Shown: positions 1 through 6,488, counted from the stretch's first letter. The stretch: 8,205 nt of DNA from JAAZIN01 sp964464625 (GCA_964464625.1 CAYXKD010000076.1:1-8205), one strand, 5' to 3'. Notes: generated by a model from the letters alone, not told the origin. Translations and numbers: made by a program.

Positions 1-61
1 CCAGCACGCAGAAATCCAGGGCGCCTTTTTTGATCTGGATCAACGGGTTGGTAAGCTCCAT
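1..61 (-). CDS. PadR-family transcriptional regulator, N-terminal fragment (runs off the left edge)
   Basis: Reading leftwards from an ATG at 61-59 gives 20 codons, MELTNPLIQIKKGALDFCVL, before the window ends. The pattern of a short polar lead, then (I/L)xKGxLxxCVL, matches the first helix of PadR-type winged-helix regulators; the usual following YGYEL segment lies outside the window. PadR proteins are small dimeric DNA-binding repressors that commonly regulate themselves and a neighbouring membrane or efflux gene. The gene diverges from the alpha/beta hydrolase gene, with 179 bp between the two starts, so the hydrolase is a plausible target. There is no Shine-Dalgarno sequence before the ATG; a promoter ends only 6 nt upstream, which suggests a leaderless mRNA. 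The family call rests on 20 residues and is likely but not certain. Confidence 0.72.
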   Translation of the reverse strand, partial: MELTNPLIQIKKGALDFCVL

Positions 62-65
62 AAGT

Positions 66-84
66 GCATTATATAACATAATGC
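66..84. promoter_or_regulatory. Inverted repeat over the -10 box, candidate PadR operator
   Basis: GCATTAT (66-72) and ATAATGC (78-84) form a perfect 7-bp inverted repeat around a 5-nt centre. It covers the TATAAT box of the regulator promoter. A third, similar half-site, GTTATGC, lies at 88-94 next to the -35 box. The position would block RNA polymerase if bound, which fits the autorepression usual in the PadR family. Assigning it to this regulator is inference. Confidence 0.5.
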
Positions 85-96
85 CTCGTTATGCAA
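68..96 (-). promoter_or_regulatory. Promoter of the PadR-type gene, probably giving a leaderless transcript
   Basis: On the minus strand TTGCAT (96-91) and a perfect TATAAT (73-68) are separated by 17 nt. Only six bases (67-62) lie between the -10 box and the ATG at 61. A transcription start at the usual distance of about 7 nt would fall on or next to the A of the ATG, leaving no room for a ribosome binding site, and none is visible. The -35 box matches the consensus only in its TTG. Confidence 0.65.
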
Positions 97-131
97 GGCA
101 CGATAAAGACAGCTTTTGCCAACCGGATCCT

Positions 132-161
132 TTGACCTTTGAAGGGCGCTCGGAAAAAGAT
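132..161 (+). promoter_or_regulatory. Weak candidate promoter for the alpha/beta hydrolase gene
   Basis: TTGACC (132-137) is a good -35 match, but 18 nt downstream there is only AAAGAT (156-161), a poor -10. No better sigma-A type pair was seen between 97 and 226, so the hydrolase promoter may be activator-dependent or of another sigma class. The rest of 97-226 shows no RNA gene and no strong hairpin. Confidence 0.2.
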
Positions 162-196
162 GCAAAATCTTTACCCTGGCAGGAAAGGAGTGTGAA

Positions 197-256
197 TTGG
201 TTGAAATGTTTCACATCAATCTTTCTGGAGGTGGTGCATTGTGCCGGCCAAGGTGA
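197..256 (+). CDS. Possible 19-codon leader ORF overlapping the hydrolase start
   Basis: A purine-rich AGGAAAGGAG (181-190) resembling a ribosome binding site stands six bases before a TTG at 197. That frame encodes a 19-residue peptide beginning (M)VEMFHINLSGGG and ends at TGA 254-256, overlapping the GTG start of the hydrolase gene by 16 nt in another frame. The hydrolase has its own GGAGGTGG at 227-234, inside this ORF. Such an arrangement could couple translation. The peptide resembles nothing I know, the start is TTG, and the ribosome binding site could be chance in a purine-rich stretch. Confidence 0.2.
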   Translation: MVEMFHINLSGGGALCRPR

Positions 257-2082
257 TGTTTGAACAGCCCGCCCGGATGAAGACGGCGGCGGTCCTGTTG
301 CTCTGCCTGCTTGTGCTGGTGGCGGCTACGGTTTTATCCTCCCTGGTACAGCGGGATTTCGGCAATGTTGAGGTTAAAAACGTGACCTATGATAACTATA
401 ACGGGATTCTCATCAGGGCAAAACTTCTCCGGCCCCTGGAGGCCGGGGCGGAAAACCCCGTACCGGGTGTTGTTTACGTGCATGGTTATCAGAATAACCG
501 CGAAACTGCCGACGCTTACTGTATTGAACTGGCGCGGCGGGGCTTCGCCGTTCTAGGTATTGATGCCATTGGACGGGGCAACTCCGGTATTCCTGGAGAT
601 CAGCATGAGGCTGACTTTGACCATACTTATGGAACGGTATCCTCTATCGATTATCTGCGCTCTCTTCCTTTTGTTGATGAAAATTCTATCGGGGTTATGG
701 GTCACAGTCTCGGTGCAGAGATGGTTTACACTGCCGCCCTGGACGATCCGGGAGTCAATGCCGTGGTTATCTCCGGTTTTGCCTACACCCCCGAGGCGAC
801 AACAAACCATCCCCGCAATATGCTCATGATTTTCGGCAAATACGATGAATACCGCTACCGCATGACTGAAACCCGCGATTTTAGCGGTGAGTGGATGGAC
901 AGCTCCCGGACCAGGCAGGTTATCGCCGACGGCGACCCGCAATTCAGTGTAACGTACGGTGATTTTGCCGACGGTTCGGCCCGGCGGGTCTACATGCCCG
1001 CAATTACACATGTGCAGGAATCACACCACCGGGGCTCCATTGCTGAATCCCTGCTCTGGCTTAAAAGCGCCCTGAACCCGCCGGAAAGTAGCTGGATTGA
1101 AGCGGAAAAACAGATCTGGCCCCTTAAAGAGTGGTCCACCCTGGCGGCGATGCTAGCCTGCCTGGCATCGCTCCTGCCCCTGGGGCTGCTGCTCCTGCAG
1201 ACGCGCTTTTTCTCTTCCCTGCAGGGTCCGGCTGCGGGCCGCCTGGAGGCGCGGGAGAAGGACAACTTCAAGGCGGGGCTGCTCAACGGGGTGCTCTCCC
1301 TTCTCTACCTGCCGCTCATTCTCACCCTCTTTGCTATTCATCTTTACCTTTTTCCCATTGACGGGGCTTTCCCCCTGATGATGGTCAATGGAATCGTATG
1401 GTGGTTTCTGTGGTTGAATATCATCGGTTTTCTGTTTTTCAGGCAGTGGTACAAAAAAGTGGCGGCGCCATCAGGTTTAACCCTGCAGCAGCTGGGGCTC
1501 TCTGATCGGGCCGACAGGTTTGGCCTGGAGGGAGCCAATGTGGCGAAAACACTGCTACTGGGACTGATCCTTTTCGGCTTTGCCTACGGCGTCGAACATC
1601 TCCTTGAGAGCATTTTTATCGTCGATTTCCGCTTTATCTTCCCCTTTGCCAGCGATCTCACCCCTTACCGGGCGCTGCTATACCTGATTTACTTCCCCTT
1701 TTTACTGGCGGGCTTTCTGTTGCTGGGCACATTTCTGCATGCGCGCCTGGCCAGGCCGGTGCGGCAAAGCTGGTGGCGGACCTTTCTTTCCTGGTCCGGA
1801 GGCAATATCGTGATGATCATCGCCCCCCTTGTATTTCTTGTTCTTCTCCAGTATCTGCCCATTTTAACAGTAGGCGTAATTCCCTTTGTCGGTCCCGGCG
1901 GGGTGCTGACCACATTTATGCTGAACATGGTGCATATCATACTGAAGCTGCTGCTCATCATTCCGGTGATGACCTGGTTCTACCAGCTTACAGGCAAAAT
2001 CTACCTGGGATCGCTGGTGTCGGCGCTGCTGGTGACATGGATGTTTGTCTCCTCCCAGGTGATCGCACCCATTCCCATCTGA
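241..2082 (+). CDS. Membrane-anchored alpha/beta hydrolase with multi-spanning C-terminal membrane domain
   Basis: This 613-residue protein is probably a serine hydrolase whose substrate is unknown. A hydrophobic segment at residues 14-36 is a signal anchor or uncleaved signal peptide, followed by an alpha/beta hydrolase domain at about 45-280. Visible landmarks are the HGY oxyanion region (81-83), the nucleophile elbow GHSLG with Ser156, a likely acid Asp202 in the FGKYDEY strand end, and a likely His at 257 or 262/263. From about 299 to 606 come roughly eight hydrophobic helices, so the hydrolase domain probably sits outside the membrane, linked to a polytopic domain. The GTG at 241 is chosen because GGAGGTGG (227-234) lies six bases before it and in-frame stops occur at 193-195 and 202-204; ATGs at 256 and 277 are alternatives. 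The gene diverges from a PadR-type regulator that may control it. Lipase, esterase, deacylase or peptidase activity are all possible; specificity cannot be read here. Confidence 0.85.
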   Translation: MPAKVMFEQPARMKTAAVLLLCLLVLVAATVLSSLVQRDFGNVEVKNVTYDNYNGILIRAKLLRPLEAGAENPVPGVVYVHGYQNNRETADAYCIELARRGFAVLGIDAIGRGNSGIPGDQHEADFDHTYGTVSSIDYLRSLPFVDENSIGVMGHSLGAEMVYTAALDDPGVNAVVISGFAYTPEATTNHPRNMLMIFGKYDEYRYRMTETRDFSGEWMDSSRTRQVIADGDPQFSVTYGDFADGSARRVYMPAITHVQESHHRGSIAESLLWLKSALNPPESSWIEAEKQIWPLKEWSTLAAMLACLASLLPLGLLLLQTRFFSSLQGPAAGRLEAREKDNFKAGLLNGVLSLLYLPLILTLFAIHLYLFPIDGAFPLMMVNGIVWWFLWLNIIGFLFFRQWYKKVAAPSGLTLQQLGLSDRADRFGLEGANVAKTLLLGLILFGFAYGVEHLLESIFIVDFRFIFPFASDLTPYRALLYLIYFPFLLAGFLLLGTFLHARLARPVRQSWWRTFLSWSGGNIVMIIAPLVFLVLLQYLPILTVGVIPFVGPGGVLTTFMLNMVHIILKLLLIIPVMTWFYQLTGKIYLGSLVSALLVTWMFVSSQVIAPIPI

Positions 2083-2124
2083 TTGAGGCAATATTTGCTG
2101 CCTTTTGGCATTGAAACGCCAACC

Positions 2125-2160
2125 CCGGGTCCGCCCCGCTGAAGCGCCGGGCGGACCCGG
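2125..2160. terminator. Strong GC-rich hairpin between convergent genes, probable bidirectional terminator
   Basis: A perfect 12-bp inverted repeat (2125-2136 with 2149-2160) surrounds a 12-nt loop, 42 nt after the hydrolase stop and 51 nt after the stop of the opposing enzyme gene. A smaller stem, TTGGC/GCCAA (2105-2109 with 2118-2122), precedes it. No run of T follows on either strand, so intrinsic termination by this stem alone is uncertain; it may instead stabilise 3' ends or act with Rho. Confidence 0.5.
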
Positions 2161-2170
2161 CATGATTCAA

Positions 2171-2201
2171 GTGAGTCAAAGTAAACGTCCCCTTGACTCA
2201 C
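2171..2201 (-). repeat. Short REP-like palindromic repeat unit
   Basis: GTGAGTCAA (2171-2179) and TTGACTCAC (2193-2201) are perfect 9-bp inverted arms around a 13-nt centre. Read on the minus strand the unit is GTGAGTCAAGGGGACG followed by TTTAC and the closing arm. The layout GTGA, then AGGGGRYG and a T-rich stretch, recurs imperfectly at 5053-5074. I recall similar dispersed intergenic palindromes in clostridial and other genomes, sometimes linked to REP-associated tyrosine transposases. The palindrome is directly seen; the family assignment is inference. It lies 11 nt past the stop codon of the two-domain enzyme gene and may also act in 3'-end formation. Confidence 0.45.
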
Positions 2202-2211
2202 ATTTAGCCGG

Positions 2212-4923
2212 CTAGACGATCCCGCTGTTACTTTGATAGCGGCGGGCGGCAAGCAGTTCATGCCAGCGGTCTTCGCCCAGGGGGCGGTCAAAGCTGCGCA
2301 GATCGGCCAATGTGAAGCCGTGGCGGGCGGCCCACTGGCGGGTCTGGACAATGGAATCCAGGTTGACCCCCGAGGAGCCGAGGCTGAAGTGTTCATAGCG
2401 GCGTTCCAGCGCCAGCATCACTGTTTCGGCCATGCAGGCGTAGGCCAGCCCGGGAGGAAAACCGAAATCCCAGCCCAGGTCGGGGCTACCGGGCAGCTTG
2501 ACAACGCCGCCGTCGATAACGAGCACGTCGGGGCGCTCCTGCTCCACTGCCGGGCTGACATTGGGCGGCCGCGAGATATCGCAGACCACGGCGCCGGGCT
2601 GCAGGTCCCCCGGATGGATAAGCTTTTCACGGCTGCTGGTGGCGCTGATGACGATTCCGGCCCCGGAGAGCGCCTTGTTTACAGAAGTTGTGATCCTGAT
2701 GGGTCCGCCCCGGCGGGCGGCGGTGCGGGCAAAGGCGATGAATTCTTCAAGGGGCGCCTCCGGCGGGGGCAGCGTCTGGCAGCGGGAGAGACCATCGCCC
2801 ATGCTGCCTGCCGGGAAAAGGCGGCCCTGGCAGAGCAGCCTCGCAAGGTAGCGGTAGATCTCAGCAGCGGCGCCAAATATTCGCTGCATGCCGGCACTCT
2901 TTTTACTGCTCTGCGGGTTCCCCACCAGGGTCAGGGCGCCCACTGTCTCTGAGAGCAGCAGGGCCACTCCCTTGCCGATGGATCCTGCCGCCCCGATGAT
3001 CGCCGCAGTGCTGTGCTGCGGCAGCACCCCCAGCTCCCCGCAGGCGGCGTTAACCGCCTCTGCCGCCGAGACAACAGTATAGCTGTTGCCCGTTGTCAAA
3101 GGGATCCCTTCATCCTTGAGGTAGAGCCCCCCCATGGAGACAACGGCGGTGTAGGCGCCCAGGCCGACAATGCCGGCGCCGCCCGCCCGGGCCATGTTCA
3201 GGGCTTCCCGCAGCTCCTGCAGCGCCGCCGCCCGGGGCATCTGCGCCAGCTCCCCGGTGGTGCGAGGCAGGGCAATAAATTCACCGCAGGCGCGGCAGCC
3301 CTCTTTTGATTCTATCTCCACCCGCGAGACCACAAAGGACTGCACCATGCCGCTCCACTTTTTCACCAGGCAGGCCAGCTCATCTTCGCTGTACTGAAGC
3401 AGGCTCTGATCAAACTGATGATAGCTCTGCAGGTCAAGGGGATGGAGCAGGAAGGCAAAGCGCCCCGCCTCCGGAGCGGCATCAGCGGCGCCCGCAGCTG
3501 CCTTCGAAGTGGCAGCCCTCTCAAAAACAGCAGGTTCTGCCTGTATCGGCAGCACACCGGAGGGTGACACCGGATCCGGGGCTGTTTTTTTTCCCTCTTC
3601 ACCGCAGTGAATTTTTTCAGTAACCAGAAATGAAAAGAATTTTGCCGTATTTGCCTCATTTAAAACCGCCAGCATGGCGCCGATGCCCTCCAGGGCGCGG
3701 CGGCATTGCGCCTCGCTGATGTTGAGCGGCGGCTCGATCCGGATAACGCTGCCGCCGTTTAATGTGGGGGCCACGCGGATTTTCTCCCGGTTCAGCAGGT
3801 AAGCGGACACCGCCGGGGCGAGGAGCTCCTGTTCGGCGGCAACGCCGAGCAGGCTGCCTGCAAAATAGTCCCGCTCCAGAGCCAGCTCCAGACCCAGCAT
3901 GAGCCCCCTGCCGCGCACGGCATGGATAATCCGCGGATACTTAGCCTGCAGGGCCAATAACCCTTCTTTCAATATTGCCCCCTTCTCTTGCACTTCGCGC
4001 AGCAGCAGCCCTTCCTTTGCGGTAAGCTGCTCCAGCACCCGGAGCGCCACCCGGCAGGCCAGGGAATTGCCGGCAAAGGTTGAAGAGTGTTTGAGCGCAT
4101 AACTTTCATTGTATGCCCCGGCAGTGCTGAGACAGGCTCCAATGGGCACAAGTCCGCCGCCCAGGGCTTTGGCCAGCAGCAGCAGATCCGGGGTGACGCC
4201 TTCCTCCTCGCAGGCAAAAAGGAGCCCCGTCCGCCCCAGGCCCGTCTGGATCTCATCGGCCACCAGGAGAACCCCGTAGCGGGCACAGATCTCCTTAGCC
4301 CCGGCGAGGTAGCCCGGCGGCGGCACGACGATCCCCCCTTCGCCCTGGATGGGCTCCACGATAAAGGCGGCATAGCTTTGCGGCGCTGAGGCAAGCCTCT
4401 CTTCCAAGGCAGCAAGATCACCGTATGTAATGAAGTCAAACCCTTCCACCGGTGCTTCGAAAGGCGTCTGATAACCGGGGTTTCCAGTGGCGGAAAGGGC
4501 GCCCAAAGTCTTGCCATGAAAACTGTTCTCTGCAGCCAGGATCCCGCTGCGGCCCGTGGCGGAGCGGCAGAGCTTAAGCGCAGCCTCCACCGCTTCAGCA
4601 CCGCTGTTGGCGAAAGTAACGTACTGCAAGCCTGTTGGAGCCAGCTCCACCAGGCGCTGCGCCAGCGACCCCGCAGCATCGAGCAGTGAGGGCTGCACAA
4701 AGTTCGGCTCCCTGGATTTGTGAACATCGGAGAGAGCTTCCCAGATGGACGGGGGGTTGTGTCCAAAGGGCAGCGCTCCGTAAGCGGCGATGCAGTCGAG
4801 GTAGCGGTTTGCGGATCTATCGTACAGGTAGCAACCCTCTCCCCGCACAAAGATTTTATCCATGGCTATATTCTGCAGCAGTTCTCCCAGGTAGGGATTG
4901 AGATATTCAATAAATGGATGCAT
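2212..4923 (-). CDS. Class III PLP aminotransferase fused to an acyl-ACP reductase (AAR)-like domain
   Basis: The ATG at 4923 is preferred because AGGGGAGGA lies just upstream; a TTG at 4950 would add nine residues and lacks this. The protein has 903 residues. Residues 1-425 form a class III aminotransferase: NSGAEA (106-111), FHGK (135-138), EPIQGEGG (190-197), ADEIQTGLGRTG (222-233, PLP-ring Asp223), PLP Lys252 in AKALGGG, HSSTFAGN (279-286) and IRIEPPL (394-400). It resembles putrescine aminotransferase YgjG. A Pro/Ala-rich linker (about 440-487) leads to residues 488-903, which follow cyanobacterial acyl-ACP reductase in order: GLGAYT (587-592), LTTGNSYT (609-616), Rossmann GAAGSIG (644-650), VISATSS (758-764) and YACMAE with Cys830 at the position of the catalytic thioester cysteine. 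Compared with the roughly 340-residue cyanobacterial enzyme there is an insertion at about 672-748 and a CxxC at 543/546. Inferred role: acyl thioester to aldehyde to primary amine, or the reverse, in the cytoplasm. Substrate is unknown. The gene has its own promoter. Confidence 0.85.
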   Translation of the reverse strand: MHPFIEYLNPYLGELLQNIAMDKIFVRGEGCYLYDRSANRYLDCIAAYGALPFGHNPPSIWEALSDVHKSREPNFVQPSLLDAAGSLAQRLVELAPTGLQYVTFANSGAEAVEAALKLCRSATGRSGILAAENSFHGKTLGALSATGNPGYQTPFEAPVEGFDFITYGDLAALEERLASAPQSYAAFIVEPIQGEGGIVVPPPGYLAGAKEICARYGVLLVADEIQTGLGRTGLLFACEEEGVTPDLLLLAKALGGGLVPIGACLSTAGAYNESYALKHSSTFAGNSLACRVALRVLEQLTAKEGLLLREVQEKGAILKEGLLALQAKYPRIIHAVRGRGLMLGLELALERDYFAGSLLGVAAEQELLAPAVSAYLLNREKIRVAPTLNGGSVIRIEPPLNISEAQCRRALEGIGAMLAVLNEANTAKFFSFLVTEKIHCGEEGKKTAPDPVSPSGVLPIQAEPAVFERAATSKAAAGAADAAPEAGRFAFLLHPLDLQSYHQFDQSLLQYSEDELACLVKKWSGMVQSFVVSRVEIESKEGCRACGEFIALPRTTGELAQMPRAAALQELREALNMARAGGAGIVGLGAYTAVVSMGGLYLKDEGIPLTTGNSYTVVSAAEAVNAACGELGVLPQHSTAAIIGAAGSIGKGVALLLSETVGALTLVGNPQSSKKSAGMQRIFGAAAEIYRYLARLLCQGRLFPAGSMGDGLSRCQTLPPPEAPLEEFIAFARTAARRGGPIRITTSVNKALSGAGIVISATSSREKLIHPGDLQPGAVVCDISRPPNVSPAVEQERPDVLVIDGGVVKLPGSPDLGWDFGFPPGLAYACMAETVMLALERRYEHFSLGSSGVNLDSIVQTRQWAARHGFTLADLRSFDRPLGEDRWHELLAARRYQSNSGIV

Positions 4924-4941
4924 CTTTTCCTCCCCTATTGC

Positions 4942-4958
4942 TGTGCACAATTATGTGC
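4942..4958. promoter_or_regulatory. TGTGCACA palindrome and extra half-site in the leader of the fusion gene
   Basis: TGTGCACA (4942-4949) is a perfect 8-bp palindrome, and TGTGC recurs at 4954-4958, pairing with GCACA at 4945-4949 across a 4-nt gap. It lies between the predicted transcription start and the ribosome binding site of the two-domain enzyme gene. It could be an operator or a weak RNA stem; no specific regulator is indicated. Confidence 0.3.
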
Positions 4959-4973
4959 GCATTATCTTTCTCT

Positions 4974-5002
4974 ATTGTAGAGGATTATTGCCCGGTGGGC
5001 AA
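4974..5002 (-). promoter_or_regulatory. Sigma-A type promoter of the aminotransferase-reductase gene, with a palindrome at the -35 box
   Basis: On the minus strand TTGCCC (5002-4997) and TACAAT (4979-4974) are 17 nt apart, a good sigma-A match. Transcription would start near 4967, giving a leader of about 44 nt. The -35 box is one arm of a perfect inverted repeat, TTGCCC-GGT-GGGCAA (4988-5002), which could be an operator. This implies that the fusion gene can be transcribed independently of the M16 genes upstream. Confidence 0.6.
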
Positions 5003-5052
5003 GTGTTTTTAAATTGTGATTTTAAATAGCAGATACAGGGGGAGTGTTTGCA

Positions 5053-5074
5053 GGTGACAGGGGGATGGTTCTTT
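5053..5074 (+). repeat. Remnant of the REP-like repeat
   Basis: GGTGACAGGGGGATGGTT plus CTTT resembles one half of the palindromic unit at 2171-2201: a GTGA start, then A-GGGGRYG and a T-rich stretch. The closing arm is missing here. The similarity is imperfect and could be chance, but both copies are intergenic and I recall near-identical wording in dispersed repeats of other genomes. Confidence 0.3.
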
Positions 5075-5091
5075 CCAAGCGCCCCTTACGG

Positions 5092-5129
5092 ATCGAAGCC
5101 GAAACCCTCCCCTGAGGGCCGGCTTCGAT
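5092..5129 (-). terminator. Composite hairpin downstream of the M16 peptidase genes
   Basis: ATCGAAGCCG (5092-5101) and CGGCTTCGAT (5120-5129) form a perfect 10-bp stem. Inside it CCCTC (5105-5109) and GAGGG (5114-5118) add a 5-bp stem with a 4-nt loop. The structure lies 51 nt after the stop of the YmfH-like gene and before the next promoter, where a terminator is expected. No T-run follows on the minus strand, so classic intrinsic termination is unproven. Together with the repeat remnant, the promoter and its palindromes, this accounts for what is visible in the 257-nt spacer. Confidence 0.45.
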
Positions 5130-5180
5130 ATCCTGGCGGGTTAAGTCCTTCCTCGCTCCGATTCACTCTGCCTTTTTGGC

Positions 5181-6488
5181 TTATTTTTTGGGGAGAACAA
5201 CAGAGAGGGCGTGCCTCTCGGGAACCATGACCTCCTCCAGGAGAGATTGAACCTCTTCCAGGGTGATCTGCTGCAGTATGGCCGGGTAGTTGAAGAGATC
5301 GCTTCCCCGGAAGCGGTAGGCCAGGTAATTGTTGGCGATATACTCCAGAGAATTGAAGCGGCGCATAAAGCCGCCCAGGCGGTCGCGGCGGTGACGCTCA
5401 AACTGCTCCGCGCTGAACCCTTCGCCTTTTGCCTTTTCAATGGCGCTCATGATCCTTTCGTAAAGGCGGTCGGGATTCCTTGTTTCGCCTCCGATGATGA
5501 TGTAGGCATAACCTCGCTCTGCCACATAACCGGCATCGAAATGAAAATCAATGAGCATATCCTCGTAAAGCTCGTTGAACAGCGGTTCGCTGGACCCGAA
5601 AAGTATATCCAGCATGATCCCCATGGCGCTTTCCCGGCGCAGCAGCGCGTCGCCTTCAAGGCGCACTGCCACAGGATCTTTAAAGCCCAGATTGAACAGC
5701 GGCTCCGAGACCACCATCTCGCGGGTGGTGCGCTGCCGCTGCACCGTTGCCGGTTCCTCAGGATAGAGCCGGATGATTTCTCCTATCTCCCTGTAGTTGT
5801 GACGGGCAATGTTCTCCTCCACCTGCCTGCAGACGCTGTCCGGATCAACATCTCCCGCCACAAAAAGAGCCATATTGCCGGGATGATAAAAACGACGGTA
5901 GCACTGGTAAAGCAGATCCGGCGTGATACGGGCAATGCTCTCCACCGTGCCGACAATATCCTCGCGCACAGGGTGGCTCTGGTAGAGCGATTGCAGCAGA
6001 TCGAAGAAAACCCGCCAGTCGGGATTGTCTTCGTACATGCGGATCTCCTGCCCGATAATCCCCTGCTCCTTGCTCACCGATTCATCGGTAAAATAGGGTT
6101 CCTGCACGAAATCCAGCAGCAGCTCCAGGCATTCTTCAAAATGATCTGTTGTTGAAAAAAGGTAGCTCGTATGCGTAAAGGTGGTATAGGCGTTCGAGGA
6201 GGCGCCGTGGGCGGCAAAACGATCAAATACATTTCCCCGCTCATCCTCAAAGAGCTTGTGCTCCAGGAAATGGGCCACCCCTTCCGGTATCGTCACCGGT
6301 TCAGCGGCACCCTCCACGCGGAAGCGGTTGTCAATAGAGCCGAAGTGGGTCGCAAAAGCGGCATATTTTTTCTGGTAGCCTTCTTTCGGAAGGATGTAAA
6401 TCTCCAATCCCGGGTAGATCGTACAGCAGATCAGGGTTTCCTGCAGCCCGGCGAATTCGCGCACTTTTTTGCTGTTTTTAACGTCCAT
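5181..6488 (-). CDS. ymfH: YmfH-like M16 zinc metallopeptidase (catalytic subunit)
   Basis: This 435-residue protein has the two-lobed M16 (insulinase/pitrilysin) build. The inverted zinc motif HFLEH is at 73-77, with ligands His73 and His77 and catalytic Glu76; the third ligand is probably Glu148 in GQEI, at the usual distance, with Glu141 matching the second conserved acidic residue. The C-terminal lobe lacks the Arg-Tyr substrate-binding signature, having YEDMLIDFHFDAGY (308-321) there instead. The ATG at 6488 is chosen over longer in-frame extensions because GAGGAGG lies upstream, N-terminal alignment fits, and it overlaps the end of the YmfF-like gene by 11 nt, indicating translational coupling. 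Length matches Bacillus YmfH. Database naming associates this family with the 5-aminopentanol modification of EF-P, though its exact biochemical role is unclear to me. It probably works as a heterodimer with its partner. Confidence 0.88.
   Translation of the reverse strand: MDVKNSKKVREFAGLQETLICCTIYPGLEIYILPKEGYQKKYAAFATHFGSIDNRFRVEGAAEPVTIPEGVAHFLEHKLFEDERGNVFDRFAAHGASSNAYTTFTHTSYLFSTTDHFEECLELLLDFVQEPYFTDESVSKEQGIIGQEIRMYEDNPDWRVFFDLLQSLYQSHPVREDIVGTVESIARITPDLLYQCYRRFYHPGNMALFVAGDVDPDSVCRQVEENIARHNYREIGEIIRLYPEEPATVQRQRTTREMVVSEPLFNLGFKDPVAVRLEGDALLRRESAMGIMLDILFGSSEPLFNELYEDMLIDFHFDAGYVAERGYAYIIIGGETRNPDRLYERIMSAIEKAKGEGFSAEQFERHRRDRLGGFMRRFNSLEYIANNYLAYRFRGSDLFNYPAILQQITLEEVQSLLEEVMVPERHALSVVLPKK

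Noticed and set aside
30..263. A 77-codon open frame on the plus strand before the hydrolase gene.
   Set aside because: It begins antisense to the PadR-type gene, has no ribosome binding site at its start, and overlaps the better-supported GTG start at 241.
2233..2952. A 239-codon plus-strand open frame opposite the AAR-like domain.
   Set aside because: Long antisense frames are expected in GC-rich coding DNA, and the minus-strand protein has clear conserved motifs along the whole stretch.
2212..4923. The idea that the fusion is a cyanobacterial-type alkane pathway.
   Set aside because: Only the reductase half resembles AAR; no aldehyde-deformylating oxygenase gene is present, and the fused aminotransferase points to an amine rather than an alkane.
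2212..4923. The idea that the two domains are two genes joined by a sequencing error.
   Set aside because: The frame is continuous through a plausible Pro/Ala-rich linker, and no ribosome binding site and start were noticed before the second domain. Checking homologues would settle it.
4924..5180. A riboswitch or T-box leader upstream of the fusion gene.
   Set aside because: The predicted promoter leaves a leader of only about 44 nt, too short for known classes, and no conserved riboswitch core was recognised.
5211..6155. A long plus-strand open frame opposite the YmfH-like gene.
   Set aside because: It is the antisense shadow of a confidently identified M16 peptidase; its protein has no recognisable family pattern.
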